Source of the DNA: a virus
Strand: one strand, 5' to 3'
IMG/VR virus record: IMGVR_UViG_3300021178_000001
Coordinates: 50,256-114,255 of that record
Length of the DNA stretch: 64,000 bases
Below are positions 1 to 7,302 of this stretch, one piece after another. Made by a program: the position numbers and the translations under genes. The stretch's first letter is position 1, and each line of letters opens with the position of its first letter. The notes beneath the pieces are model-generated. The model searched no databases. It saw only the letters and a list, made by a program, of their open reading frames with translations, and was not told where the DNA came from.

Positions 1-1
1 T

Positions 2-157
2 GGTGGTGCTGGAGCTTCTGGTATAGACGCGATCATTCCAAGTCCAAGCGCAACGTACTCGTACACTGTCGGTACCGGTGGTACTGGTGGCGCCGGAGGC
101 GTCACCGGCGGCAACGGCGCCGCGGGATATATTATAGTGGAAGAACATTATCAATAA
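2..157 (+). CDS. Partial glycine-rich C-terminus, probable tail-fibre protein
   Basis: Reading from base 2, the frame is open to a TAA at 155-157 and gives about 51 residues rich in Gly, Ala and Thr, ending GAAGYIIVEEHYQ. Gly-rich tandem segments ending in a short aromatic tail are common at the C-termini of phage tail fibres and adhesins. The 5' part lies outside the window. The next genes are virion surface proteins, which fits. Function is inferred from composition and context only. Confidence 0.6.
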   Translation, partial: GGAGASGIDAIIPSPSATYSYTVGTGGTGGAGGVTGGNGAAGYIIVEEHYQ

Positions 158-186
158 TATCAATCAAATAGAAGAACTAACTTCGG

Positions 187-195
187 TGATATAAT
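187..195 (+). promoter_or_regulatory. Extended -10 promoter (TGATATAAT)
   Basis: TGA-TATAAT lies just after the stop of the glycine-rich gene and 21 bases before the next ATG at 217. The same TGR-TATAAT element recurs before other genes in this window. No clear -35 box is seen. Confidence 0.55.
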
Positions 196-216
196 CTATA
201 CGAGGACTTGAAATTT

Positions 217-708
217 ATGAGCGGTAAAATACAGAACGAAGACATCAAGAGCTCGGCCGAGATCGTTACAGCCGGTGGAACTGTAGCTCAGTTGCCCAAC
301 GACTCCAAGATCTACGTGACGGGTAATGGCTTGAACGAACTCTTGTCTTCAGCTATATCCAACGGCGACTTATCTAGATCACTGAGAACGCTAAATTCTC
401 AGACTGGAACTTCTTACACTTTCGTTCTCAGCGACGGTTCCTTGAACGGAACTCAGCCCCTAGTGCTGGGCTCCAACGCAGCGCCTCAAGCTTTTACAGT
501 TCCAACTAACGCTTCGGTAGCTTTTCCAGTAGGCACTCAGATCGATGTGAGTCAAGGCGGAGCCGGTAAATTAACCTTAGTCGCTGCGGGCGGCGTGACG
601 ATCAATTCTAAGGCGGGCAACTTGTCTGCCAGCGCCCAGTATGTGGCTATGACCCTAATAAAGACGGCGACCGACGTTTGGCTCTTAATCGGAGATCTGG
701 GAGCTTAA
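217..708 (+). CDS. Virion surface / tail-fibre-like protein
   Basis: This 163-residue protein starts at ATG 217, preceded by a GAGG ribosome site at 202-205; a TTG at 208 is in frame but has no better site. The C-terminal half holds a beta-rich pattern (VPTNASVAFPVGTQIDVSQGG, then VTINS and WLLIGDL at the end) that I recognise as a repeat unit found in many phage tail-fibre and receptor-binding proteins. It lies between a fibre C-terminus and a beta-propeller, so it is probably exposed on the virion. The exact role is unknown. Confidence 0.65.
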   Translation: MSGKIQNEDIKSSAEIVTAGGTVAQLPNDSKIYVTGNGLNELLSSAISNGDLSRSLRTLNSQTGTSYTFVLSDGSLNGTQPLVLGSNAAPQAFTVPTNASVAFPVGTQIDVSQGGAGKLTLVAAGGVTINSKAGNLSASAQYVAMTLIKTATDVWLLIGDLGA

Positions 709-709
709 T

Positions 710-1759
710 ATGTTCTCTGTAGGACTCCTCAGCGGATCTGGTTCTGGTTCTGGAACAAAGTTCGTCTACACGGCGAATGGTAACGCCGTCGGAGCTTTCA
801 CCATTAATCCCTCGACGGGAGCACTGACTTTAGTGGCTGGTGAACCTTTCCCGACCACTGGGACTCCTCGCGGCTTAGCCGTCAACTTCAACGGAAAATT
901 TCTTTACGCGGCTACGTCTAGCAACAACGTCAACGCGTTTCTGATCAATCAGTCTACTGGTTCCTTGAGCGGGATCTCTGGGTCTCCTTTTTCTTCTGGC
1001 AGCGGTACTACCGCGTCGATAGCTTTGTCTCCCAACGGTAAATTCGCCTACAAGACCAACGTTAGCGGCGGCACGGTGTCTTGTTACTCTATCAACCAAT
1101 CGACCGGAGCGCTGAGTTCTGTCTCGGCAGACGTAGCGGTGGGATCAAGTCCGTGGGACGCGGTCGTCACTCCCAATTCCGCTTTCTTACTCGTGGCTAA
1201 CAGCGGCGATAATACTATCTCTGTATTATCCATCAACCCGTCCACCGGCGTTCTCACTCCGGTCTCTGGCTCTCCATTCAGCGGCTCACTGAGTGGTCCA
1301 ACTGGTGTTACAGTTTCTCCCAACGGAAATTTCGTGTATGTAGCTAGTCCTGGAACTGGCAGAGTCAACGCGTTTACGATCAACGAGTCCACCGGTTTTC
1401 TGACTTTCGTGAACTTCTTCTCGGACGGAAGCAGCGGCGTCGGGAACGTCGCCGTTTCCGTAGACAACAAGTTTTTATTCACTAATAACAACGACGGAAC
1501 CTCGTCAGTTTACAGCATCAACCCGTCCACTGGAGCTTTGACCTCCGTTTCTGGTTCTCCATTTACTACGTCGGGAACTAACCCAGTGTCTGTAGCGGTA
1601 TCCTCCAACGGAAAATTCGTCTTGGTCGCCAACAGCGGCAGCGGCAACACTACTGTATTCTCGATAGACCCGTCCACCGGCGCACTGACCCAGGTCTCCG
1701 GTTCTCCGTTCACTACGGGAGCTAACGCGCAGTCGCCCCACGCCGTAGTCGTGTTCTAA
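710..1759 (+). CDS. Seven-bladed beta-propeller protein (lactonase/YncE-like), probable virion adhesin
   Basis: The 349 residues contain seven repeats of about 45-48 residues. Each has a KFVY/KFLY strand, an INPSTGAL turn, a GSPF segment and a VAVSPNGK-like strand. This is the pattern of the lactonase / 6-phosphogluconolactonase and YncE beta-propellers. Blade 1 starts near residue 17, after a short GSGSGSG linker, and blade 7 ends at the C-terminus, so the propeller fills the protein. No signal peptide is seen. It starts two bases after the upstream gene. Among fibre and lysis genes it is more likely a carbohydrate- or receptor-binding part of the virion than an enzyme; that is inference. 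Confidence 0.75.
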   Translation: MFSVGLLSGSGSGSGTKFVYTANGNAVGAFTINPSTGALTLVAGEPFPTTGTPRGLAVNFNGKFLYAATSSNNVNAFLINQSTGSLSGISGSPFSSGSGTTASIALSPNGKFAYKTNVSGGTVSCYSINQSTGALSSVSADVAVGSSPWDAVVTPNSAFLLVANSGDNTISVLSINPSTGVLTPVSGSPFSGSLSGPTGVTVSPNGNFVYVASPGTGRVNAFTINESTGFLTFVNFFSDGSSGVGNVAVSVDNKFLFTNNNDGTSSVYSINPSTGALTSVSGSPFTTSGTNPVSVAVSSNGKFVLVANSGSGNTTVFSIDPSTGALTQVSGSPFTTGANAQSPHAVVVF

Positions 1760-1772
1760 TGGAAACCTACCC

Positions 1773-2015
1773 GTGATCTACACTCCGAGCAACTCCAAAG
1801 GTCTGATTCTCGTGGACAACACGGGGACTCGCATTCCGGCAGTCTACGAGTTCAACGACGAGACCTGTGAGGTCAAGTTCTACCTGATAGGCGACGGTCC
1901 AAGAAAACCACACTTCGCTCGCTCCGGTAACTCGTACCAAGAGGGTTACGACATCGTCAGAGCTTCCGCTGTAATCAAAGGCGCTAAAATGATTCAGAGA
2001 GAGGAGTCTCCATGA
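1773..2015 (+). CDS. Hypothetical small protein, 80 residues
   Basis: The frame starts with GTG at 1773 and overlaps the endolysin start by four bases (ATGA), so the two are probably translated together. The protein is a mixed beta pattern (KGLILVDNTGTRIPAVYEF) with no motif I recognise. A virion or lysis-linked role is possible from position only. Confidence 0.6.
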   Translation: MIYTPSNSKGLILVDNTGTRIPAVYEFNDETCEVKFYLIGDGPRKPHFARSGNSYQEGYDIVRASAVIKGAKMIQREESP

Positions 2016-2413
2016 TCTCGATGCCCGAACTCATTCACGCCCCGATCCCGCTAGAGAGTCTTCCCCGAGACCAGCGGGACAACTTGGCCGTTCTATTGGA
2101 GCGCGTCAATCAGATCCGAGCGCTTTGGGGCAAGCCCATGACCGTCACTTCCGGGTACCGCACTATGGCGGACCACCTCAGAATCTACGCCGAGAAGGGG
2201 ATAACCGATCCAGCCAAGATCCCGATGCAGTCCAAGCACTTGTACGGCCAAGCGGTGGACATTTCGGACCCAGACTTGGCCATTACGGCTTGGTTGAAGG
2301 CGAACCCACAGATCTTAGAGGACGCTGGGTTGTGGTGCGAGGACGGGAATTCAAATTGGTTACATCTGCAAAATCAACCACCTAGATCAGGTAACCGTTG
2401 GTTCTTACCTTGA
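2012..2413 (+). CDS. Endolysin, M15-family peptidase
   Basis: This 133-residue protein is a compact M15 (VanY/L-alanyl-D-glutamate) peptidase that should cut peptidoglycan cross-bridges at lysis. The zinc ligands are visible as His76 (SKH), Asp83 (AVDISD) and His118 (WLHLQ), with the SGYRT motif near residue 47. The end SGNRWFLP is the usual C-terminus of such single-domain phage lysins, so the gene is complete although a homing-type gene starts inside its last codons. There is no cell-wall-binding domain and no signal peptide, so a holin or pinholin is needed; none is clearly identifiable nearby. Confidence 0.85.
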   Translation: MISMPELIHAPIPLESLPRDQRDNLAVLLERVNQIRALWGKPMTVTSGYRTMADHLRIYAEKGITDPAKIPMQSKHLYGQAVDISDPDLAITAWLKANPQILEDAGLWCEDGNSNWLHLQNQPPRSGNRWFLP

Positions 2414-2784
2414 GAACTTGCAAAAAATGTAATCAAGAGAAAGATCTAACTAAGTTTGATCCTCACCGCCACACCTGCAGAAAGTGCAGATGCGACTGGC
2501 GCACAGGAGACAAACAACGTTCTAAAGCCTTGAAATATTACTACGGAATTTCCCTAGAGCAATATGACAAGATGCTTGCAAGTCAAAATGGTGTCTGTAA
2601 GATATGCAAAGGACCAGACAACGGTCCTTGGAACCGTTTAGCCGTTGATCACTGTCACGAGACTGGTAAAGTTAGAGGTTTACTCTGCGCCAAGTGTAAT
2701 AAAGGCTTAGGTCAGTTCAACGACAACTCAGAGCTCATCAAAAGTGCAGCTGAATACTTGGTACAATCTAGGGTGAGGACTTAA
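2398..2784 (+). CDS. Endonuclease VII-like HNH endonuclease (homing type)
   Basis: The 128 residues match the recombination endonuclease VII family. There is an N-terminal CxxC pair and a CxxCxC cluster, then YGISLEQYDKMLASQNGVC, a second CxxC, the LAVDHCHETGKVRG catalytic HNH core, and a final CAKCN. It overlaps the lysin 3' end by 16 bases and starts with a TTG (2398, AGG site at 2389-2391; TTG 2410 is the alternative). The absence of an ATG and the position at the exact end of a lysin suggest a free-standing homing gene rather than a structural resolvase, but a role in DNA junction resolution is not excluded. Confidence 0.8.
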   Translation: MVLTLRTCKKCNQEKDLTKFDPHRHTCRKCRCDWRTGDKQRSKALKYYYGISLEQYDKMLASQNGVCKICKGPDNGPWNRLAVDHCHETGKVRGLLCAKCNKGLGQFNDNSELIKSAAEYLVQSRVRT

Positions 2785-2786
2785 CT

Positions 2787-3104
2787 ATGAGCATGAAAAT
2801 CGACGGCTACTCCAAGACTATCGCTCTGGCCGCTACTCCAGAGAATCTCGTCGCTGACTCCGGTGACAAGCCTCTCTACGCGAAGAGCGTCCGAATCGCT
2901 TGTCCAGCGTCCAACGCGTCAGACCTAATGATAGGTTCAGTCTCTCGCCAGCAGTTCACCATTCCTAAAGGTACCTCGATAGACCTCGAGCAAATAAACC
3001 GCGCGGGGCAAGCCGGCAAGTTCTCTCTCAAGGACATCTGGGTCAAGGCTGGAACCAACGGCGACGCCGTTCAAGTCTTGGTGTCCGACCCGAGCGCGGA
3101 TTGA
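2787..3104 (+). CDS. Hypothetical small virion-type protein
   Basis: 105 residues, with a beta-rich pattern (SKTIALAATPENLVADS, SVRIACPASNASDLMIGS, DIWVKAGTNGDAVQVLV) that looks like a single jelly-roll or sandwich domain as found in small virion decoration proteins. It is the last gene of the plus-strand block before a large hairpin. The function is not recognised. Confidence 0.6.
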   Translation: MSMKIDGYSKTIALAATPENLVADSGDKPLYAKSVRIACPASNASDLMIGSVSRQQFTIPKGTSIDLEQINRAGQAGKFSLKDIWVKAGTNGDAVQVLVSDPSAD

Positions 3105-3141
3105 TTATTCTCTTAAGTAAACAATTGATTTAAGAGAATAA
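3105..3141. terminator. Large hairpin between convergent operons, probable bidirectional terminator
   Basis: A perfect 12-bp stem (TTATTCTCTTAA at 3105-3116 and its complement at 3130-3141) encloses a 13-base loop. It sits between the stop of the plus-strand block (3104) and the end of the minus-strand operon (3148). The stem is AT-rich and no long T run follows, so it may be a weak or factor-assisted terminator. Confidence 0.65.
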
Positions 3142-3147
3142 CTTCCT

Positions 3148-3444
3148 TCAATCTGGGTTGAACCACCCACATCGCATTTTAAGTAACGTCGATCCTATAC
3201 TTGGAAGTTTTTCAACTGGGGATCCGTCAGAGTAGCACGGAGCACATTGTTGCTCGTCTAATCCTTCTGGTATCTTTTGGTCCGCTCCAACGGAGGTCGT
3301 CGATGGTTCCTCGGGAGGTCTTCCGCTCACTTCGTTGATGATTCGCTTTCCTCGACACGTGGGACACTCTTGAGTTCCAGAGACGCTCATAGGATGCGGA
3401 ACTTGTCCCGTGCCGTCACAGACTGGGCATCTTTGCCAACTCAT
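3148..3444 (-). CDS. Small DnaJ-type zinc-finger protein
   Basis: 98 residues from ATG 3444, preceded on the minus strand by GGAG ten bases upstream. The longer frame from 3528 runs through the lipoprotein gene and is not preferred. Two CxxC-x-G motifs (CPVCDGTG and CPTCRGK) match a DnaJ-type cysteine-rich zinc module with two half-sites. The rest is Pro/Ser-rich, with CAPC further on. It could bind zinc and unfolded protein; no J domain is present. It is the last gene of a long minus-strand operon. Confidence 0.6.
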   Translation of the reverse strand: MSWQRCPVCDGTGQVPHPMSVSGTQECPTCRGKRIINEVSGRPPEEPSTTSVGADQKIPEGLDEQQCAPCYSDGSPVEKLPSIGSTLLKMRCGWFNPD

Positions 3445-3446
3445 TG

Positions 3447-3602
3447 TTAGTGTTTCTCCGGTTTCACTTCGCGCGGCTCTTTGGGTTCTACGGTGTCGCA
3501 GTAAGTCTTTTGGTTGATCTTCACGCACTCTTTTTTAGAGATGGGAGCGCTGGCACACCCGGTCAACGACGCGACAAACACTAGATAAATCAACGACTTC
3601 AT
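3447..3602 (-). CDS. Small lipoprotein, 51 residues
   Basis: A short frame begins at ATG 3602 and overlaps the upstream lipoprotein gene by four bases (ATGA). The product starts MKSLIYLVFVASLTGC, a hydrophobic signal followed by a lipobox (LTGC). The mature part of 36 residues has two Cys and a charged, Pro-rich end. It should be lipidated and membrane anchored. Tandem short lipoproteins with overlapping genes recall Rz1-type spanin subunits, but no inner-membrane Rz partner is evident. Confidence 0.65.
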   Translation of the reverse strand: MKSLIYLVFVASLTGCASAPISKKECVKINQKTYCDTVEPKEPREVKPEKH

Positions 3603-3787
3603 TTTGTCTCCTTCGGTTCTGATCTAGACTCTTTTCTCAAGCTCTTGTCGTAGCACTCGAGGATCAGTTTGCCGTTCTCTCGGCGCTCCAGGACCTTGCA
3701 CTCTCGACCCTCGTACACGAACACAGTCGCGCACCCGCTGACCAGCAAACTGACTAAAAGTAGTGACGCTTTGACACTTCCTTGCAT
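3599..3787 (-). CDS. Small lipoprotein, 62 residues
   Basis: The protein starts MQGSVKASLLLVSLLVSGC, a signal peptide with lipobox VSGC at residues 16-19. The mature part has two further Cys and a charged tail. ATG 3787 has a good AGGAG site six bases upstream. It overlaps the next lipoprotein gene by four bases. Export and lipidation are well supported; the function is unknown (superinfection exclusion and spanin-like roles are possibilities). Confidence 0.7.
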   Translation of the reverse strand: MQGSVKASLLLVSLLVSGCATVFVYEGRECKVLERRENGKLILECYDKSLRKESRSEPKETK

Positions 3788-4020
3788 CTCATTCTCCTAA
3801 GATTCTCGGCATTCTGAATCATGCCTTTCTTGCTCTTAAAAGATACTACTCCGTTCTCGGTCAGGTATAAACTGACTTGTTTCGTGGAGAAGACGTTGAG
3901 TGTGAAGCACGTCGACCACCAGTAATAGAAGAAGAGAGCCTTGAGACGAGACTGAGTTTGGACTTGATTAGTAACTAACCCGTTGTAGACGTCGATTCTT
4001 GAGTAGCTTATGGTCCACAT
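3754..4020 (-). CDS. Hypothetical protein with hydrophobic segment
   Basis: 88 residues. A hydrophobic stretch (LKALFFYYWWSTCFTLNVF, about residues 27-45) could span the membrane, followed by a basic tail. The frame fills an otherwise empty 230 bases of the operon but overlaps the next gene by 34 bases, which is more than its neighbours do. No motif is recognised. Confidence 0.5.
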   Translation of the reverse strand: MWTISYSRIDVYNGLVTNQVQTQSRLKALFFYYWWSTCFTLNVFSTKQVSLYLTENGVVSFKSKKGMIQNAENLRRMRCKEVSKRHYF

Positions 4021-4029
4021 CGAGAGTCT

Positions 4030-4215
4030 CTATTCCTCACAACATATCTCAAAGGTCATCCCCATAGTGTAGTCTACGCGGAATCCTTCCGATTTATAGT
4101 GATCTCTGCAAGAGGCTTCTCGCACGGTTTGCTGATAGCAGACTCTAGTATGCTCGATGGAAGACGAAGAGCATCCCGACAACAAAATGCCGGTCATTAA
4201 AAGTAAAGTCTTCAC
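4030..4215 (-). CDS. Small lipoprotein, 61 residues
   Basis: The better start is GTG 4215, with GGAGG four bases upstream and a four-base GTGA overlap with the preceding gene; an ATG at 4227 would place the ribosome site inside the gene. The product is a signal peptide with lipobox LSGC, then a Ser-rich linker and a short mature domain with four Cys (VCYQQ, ASC, ICCEE), perhaps disulphide linked in the periplasm. Function unknown. Confidence 0.7.
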   Translation of the reverse strand: MKTLLLMTGILLSGCSSSSIEHTRVCYQQTVREASCRDHYKSEGFRVDYTMGMTFEICCEE

Positions 4216-4454
4216 TCGTCCTCCCACTCATTTACCTGATATTCAAAAGAATCTCCGGGAAAGTGTCCCGGATCCGCGATCGTAGTTTCCGGCGGTCGCA
4301 TGCCTTCGCTGACTTGAAACGCCAACAACTTAGTCGCCAGGACCTGGTTGAACTCCCGCACCGTCATCATTGAGTAGTTGGGGTACTCCTCGATTTCCCG
4401 CGTGAACTCGAAGATCTTCAGAGCCATCTTGTCGACCATCTCGGAGCGTTTCAT
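4212..4454 (-). CDS. Hypothetical acidic protein, 80 residues
   Basis: A helical N-terminal half (KRSEMVDKMALKIFEF onward) is followed by an acidic tail ending NEWEDE. It overlaps the lipoprotein gene downstream by four bases. No family recognised. Confidence 0.6.
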   Translation of the reverse strand: MKRSEMVDKMALKIFEFTREIEEYPNYSMMTVREFNQVLATKLLAFQVSEGMRPPETTIADPGHFPGDSFEYQVNEWEDE

Positions 4455-4478
4455 TTTGGTCTCCCAGAGTGCACTGTA

Positions 4479-5015
4479 TTAGTGAATAGACTCACACATG
4501 TGATCCAACACGTACTGAGCTTGACCGACCGCGTCGTCTAGAGCGTTGTGGGCAGTTCCAGGAATGACGATCTTGGCACCTTTACCCTGAAAGCGACGGA
4601 AGGTCCTCAAGTCCATGACTTTTGAGTAGCTCCATGGACTCTCGAGACCGTACATCTTGAAGAGGTGATCCATGATGGATACGTCGAACGTCGACCCGTT
4701 GCCCCAGACGTGGGCTTTGGAGTTGTTGGCTTTCATCCACAAAGCGAAGGTCTGAAGCACTTCCGCGGTCGGTTTGGCCTTCTCGTTGAATACTCGCTTG
4801 GCGGCGTCGGCTTGACTCAACCACCACTTGATCGTGGAACCCGTGGGCTTTCGACCTCGCTTGATCTGTTCGTCGACGTCTAGAGCCATGTAGAACGTGG
4901 GTCCCAAAAGCTTCTTCTCTACGTCGAAGAATACAGCACCGATAGAGATCACGGGAGTATCTACATCCACACCCAGAGTCTCAATGTCCACCATACAGTC
5001 ATTAAAATTGCTCAT
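4479..5015 (-). CDS. DEDDh 3'-5' exonuclease (DexA/Rv2179c-like)
   Basis: 178 residues with the exonuclease motifs of the DEDDh family. Motif I is MVDIETLG (Asp10, Glu12), motif II is GNGSTFDVSIM (Asp111), and motif III is HNALDDA (His156, Asp161). The segment GRKPTGSTIKWWLSQ is typical of the phage DexA / Rv2179c-type exoribonuclease branch. It should remove nucleotides from 3' ends of RNA or DNA with two metal ions. It lies in an operon with ThyX and an HD nucleotidase, so it may help recycle host nucleic acid. Confidence 0.8.
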   Translation of the reverse strand: MSNFNDCMVDIETLGVDVDTPVISIGAVFFDVEKKLLGPTFYMALDVDEQIKRGRKPTGSTIKWWLSQADAAKRVFNEKAKPTAEVLQTFALWMKANNSKAHVWGNGSTFDVSIMDHLFKMYGLESPWSYSKVMDLRTFRRFQGKGAKIVIPGTAHNALDDAVGQAQYVLDHMCESIH

Positions 5016-5017
5016 CT

Positions 5018-5299
5018 TTATTCCTTCCAGTTGACGTGAAATTCTAAGACGGGAACTACTTTACTGTTCTCTAAAGTGCAAGTTCCGGTCTTCTTTAGAC
5101 TTGACTTGTTGGGTGCTCTCGGCGTGTAGTTGAACGCGAAGTAGTCGACGTGGTACTTGTGACTCTTGCGATCGTCCGCAGTCCTGTAAGCCACCGAGGT
5201 ATGCGCCCAAGTCAACTTGTCCGACAAGATCCAACCGATTTGGGAGTCGTCTTTCTGATGTGCAGTTAGAAACAAGAGCAGCGCAGATAGACAAGTCAT
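5018..5299 (-). CDS. Hypothetical exported protein, 93 residues
   Basis: The N-terminus MTCLSALLLFLTAHQK looks like a short signal peptide. The mature region has a mixed, beta-like pattern and two Cys are present. It overlaps the preceding short gene by an ATGA. Together with three lipoproteins in the same operon it points to a set of envelope-directed proteins. Function not recognised. Confidence 0.55.
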   Translation of the reverse strand: MTCLSALLLFLTAHQKDDSQIGWILSDKLTWAHTSVAYRTADDRKSHKYHVDYFAFNYTPRAPNKSSLKKTGTCTLENSKVVPVLEFHVNWKE

Positions 5300-5472
5300 T
5301 CTTTATCCTTTTTTAGAATCTCGTTCTTGGTCTTCACGTACAGCTGAGCGATCTCCACCGACTGCTCTATTGCAGAACGAAACCCCTTCTCATTTTCTCC
5401 AGCCAGAAACGTAGTGGGCATCTTCTTCAAGAAGATCTCGAACGCATACTCTTCAACTTCTGTCTTTTCCAT
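5296..5472 (-). CDS. Hypothetical small helical protein, 58 residues
   Basis: A short frame from ATG 5472 to a TGA that overlaps the next start. The product (MEKTEVEEYAFEIFLKKMP at the start, NEILKKDKE at the end) is charged and mostly helical. It fills the gap between two coupled genes and has the codon use of its neighbours, so it is probably real. No family recognised. Confidence 0.6.
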   Translation of the reverse strand: MEKTEVEEYAFEIFLKKMPTTFLAGENEKGFRSAIEQSVEIAQLYVKTKNEILKKDKE

Positions 5473-5483
5473 TCTATCACTCC

Positions 5484-5996
5484 CTAGTGCTCAATGTCAC
5501 TCTTTTGTTTGACCAACTTCTTAAAGTGATCTAAAGCCACTCTGTAATCCAAGTAAGTTTTTAGAGGACTCGGTTTGGGTTCTGAAACTTTCTGATTTAT
5601 GATCTCCTCGGGATCTTTGTTGCCTTGAATGAACATCGACATCAGGTCTTGTTCGACCATGTATAGTCTGAGTACATGAGCGTCGTCGCCCACGTAAGAC
5701 GTCCCGTTCGAGTCCCTCAAGTAACACGCCGTGACCCGCAAGTTGGGGTCCAAAGTGCGGATCCTAGAGAACCACTGAATGGCGACTGCTGCTTCCACTT
5801 CGATGTGGAAGGAGACCATGACGAATCCGGGTCCCTCGTCGTTCGGAGCCACGAGGATCAGCTTGAACATCGGAAGCAGTCCCTCGAAGAACTCGTGGAT
5901 GAACTCGTGTTCCGACTCCGACGCGAGGCCGTACAAGTTCTTGACCTGTTTTACTACTTCCGAATAAATCACAGTTTGTAACTCACTTTGGTCCAT
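5484..5996 (-). CDS. Hypothetical protein, 170 residues
   Basis: ATG 5996 (MDQSELQTV) is the likely start, overlapping the end of thyX by 14 bases; the longer frame to 6179 only shadows thyX. The protein is acidic, alpha/beta, without a recognised motif. Translational coupling to thyX suggests joint expression. Confidence 0.65.
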   Translation of the reverse strand: MDQSELQTVIYSEVVKQVKNLYGLASESEHEFIHEFFEGLLPMFKLILVAPNDEGPGFVMVSFHIEVEAAVAIQWFSRIRTLDPNLRVTACYLRDSNGTSYVGDDAHVLRLYMVEQDLMSMFIQGNKDPEEIINQKVSEPKPSPLKTYLDYRVALDHFKKLVKQKSDIEH

Positions 5997-6870
5997 CGAA
6001 CATTCCGGGAGTGAACTTGGTGATGTTCTCGTCCTGCAACATTTTACGATACTGAGCCCAACTCTTAAAGTTGCTGGTGTAGTAGGACGCGGCGGTCGAC
6101 TGCGCTTGGTGTTCGGCGGGAGAAGAATGTTTCGGAATACCTCCCAAAAGACGGTCGTAGAGTTTGAGGTCGTCATCAATAGAAGTTTTAATGCCGTCGT
6201 GGTTTAAGTACGAGACTCTCGCACATCTAGCCACCGAACATTTGATGGCGATCGTGATGGCCTCTGCTTCTTCTTGAAGACATGTGATGTCAAAAAGATC
6301 TGTAATTTCTTGTCGAGCGCTCTCGTCTATGAACGGGAGGTGCCATCGACCATACTTTAAAAGTTGGGGTTTACTAGCTTCTCGAACGGCATACATCTCG
6401 TCCGCCAGAGCGTGAATTTCGGGTTGAGCCATTGGATGACACCTGAGAGCAAAGAAGTTGTCCCAGTCCGTCGCAGTAGCCACAACGGTGATGTGGGAGA
6501 ATGGCTCGAGGAGACGATTCGCATACTGCTTATGCACTTCGAGGTTCACGAGAACTTGCGCTTGCATCACTGCCGCGTCTCTGGCGTCAATCCAGGCGTT
6601 GTAAGCTTGCTCTAGTGCTAGACCGTCTAAAGCTTCGCCGCCTTGCATCCCCTTTTGATTCTTGGTGAATGCCAGTGGAATGACTGGGTCATCCAGAACC
6701 ATTTGAATCTGCTTCTTTACTGGAATAGCTCTGGAAGACGAAGCGTTGCGGGAGATCATTCGATGTGTTAAAAATTCGCTGTGAATCAACCGTGGGTAAG
6801 TCAAGACGAACGTAGTGATGCGAACGCCGTCTGGATTAATAGAGTCGGCGATAATTTTTGCTGAGATCAT
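5983..6870 (-). CDS. thyX: FAD-dependent thymidylate synthase ThyX
   Basis: 295 residues. The ThyX signature appears as THRMISRNASSSRA at residues 35-48 (family RHRxxSxNxxSxRY, with Ala in place of the last Tyr). The segment RCHPMAQPEIHALADEM near residue 140 is the second conserved region. ThyX makes dTMP from dUMP with methylenetetrahydrofolate and reduced flavin. It sits with an HD-type nucleotidase and, elsewhere in the window, class II RNR, dCMP deaminase and dNMP kinase, making a complete dTTP supply route. It overlaps both neighbours by short stretches. Confidence 0.85.
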   Translation of the reverse strand: MISAKIIADSINPDGVRITTFVLTYPRLIHSEFLTHRMISRNASSSRAIPVKKQIQMVLDDPVIPLAFTKNQKGMQGGEALDGLALEQAYNAWIDARDAAVMQAQVLVNLEVHKQYANRLLEPFSHITVVATATDWDNFFALRCHPMAQPEIHALADEMYAVREASKPQLLKYGRWHLPFIDESARQEITDLFDITCLQEEAEAITIAIKCSVARCARVSYLNHDGIKTSIDDDLKLYDRLLGGIPKHSSPAEHQAQSTAASYYTSNFKSWAQYRKMLQDENITKFTPGMFDGPK

Positions 6871-7037
6871 ACTTCCACCGGACCATAGGTTATTTGATCA
6901 AACTCTTCTTTAACTACGTCGTCTTCAATCAGACCAGAAAGACCCTCCATCATTTCTTCTGCTTCTTCCAAAGTTTCGGCATGAACTCGAACGTCGACCC
7001 AAACTATCTTAGCGACTTGTCCTTCAAAAATTTTCAT
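6867..7037 (-). CDS. Hypothetical small protein, 56 residues
   Basis: The likely start is ATG 7037 (MKIFEGQVAKIVWVDVRVHA); a longer frame from 7058 overlaps the upstream gene. The product has a ferredoxin-like beta-alpha-beta pattern and an acidic tail. It overlaps thyX by four bases (ATGA). No function is recognised. Confidence 0.55.
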   Translation of the reverse strand: MKIFEGQVAKIVWVDVRVHAETLEEAEEMMEGLSGLIEDDVVKEEFDQITYGPVEV

Positions 7038-7038
7038 A

Positions 7039-7302
7039 CTATTTCCCCAACACGGCAACGCGACGGTAAAATTCTTTCAACTCGTTAGAGCGACCCAAGC
7101 AGTGGTAGACCATTTGAGTCAAGAGTTGACTGCGGTTCAGACCAGACTTTTCGCACAAGTCTTCGAAATCGATCGCGGCTTTGCCTCGGATGGTCGTAGT
7201 GCAAGTGAGTTTGTTGTCGTCGCGAACGTGCGGACTCACTTTGGGAAGTTCGAACGGAGCGAACTTGCCTTTGGGGTCATCTTTTTCTTGCTCTTTACTC
7301 AT
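7039..7302 (-). CDS. Ribbon-helix-helix-like protein
   Basis: 87 residues. After a charged N-terminus comes a beta strand plus two-helix pattern (LTCTTTIRGKAAIDFEDLC, then GLNRSQLLTQMVYHCLG) typical of ribbon-helix-helix DNA-binding proteins. It could regulate this operon. It overlaps the HD gene by eight bases. The fold assignment is by pattern only. Confidence 0.5.
   Translation of the reverse strand: MSKEQEKDDPKGKFAPFELPKVSPHVRDDNKLTCTTTIRGKAAIDFEDLCEKSGLNRSQLLTQMVYHCLGRSNELKEFYRRVAVLGK

Noticed and set aside
208-216. TTG 208 as start of the fibre-like gene
   Set aside because: ATG 217 has a well-spaced GAGG site; the TTG does not.
3447-4227. Overlapping lipoprotein genes as an Rz/Rz1 spanin pair
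   Set aside because: Rz needs an inner-membrane coiled-coil protein overlapping the Rz1 gene; none of the partners shows that. I kept them as lipoproteins of unknown role.
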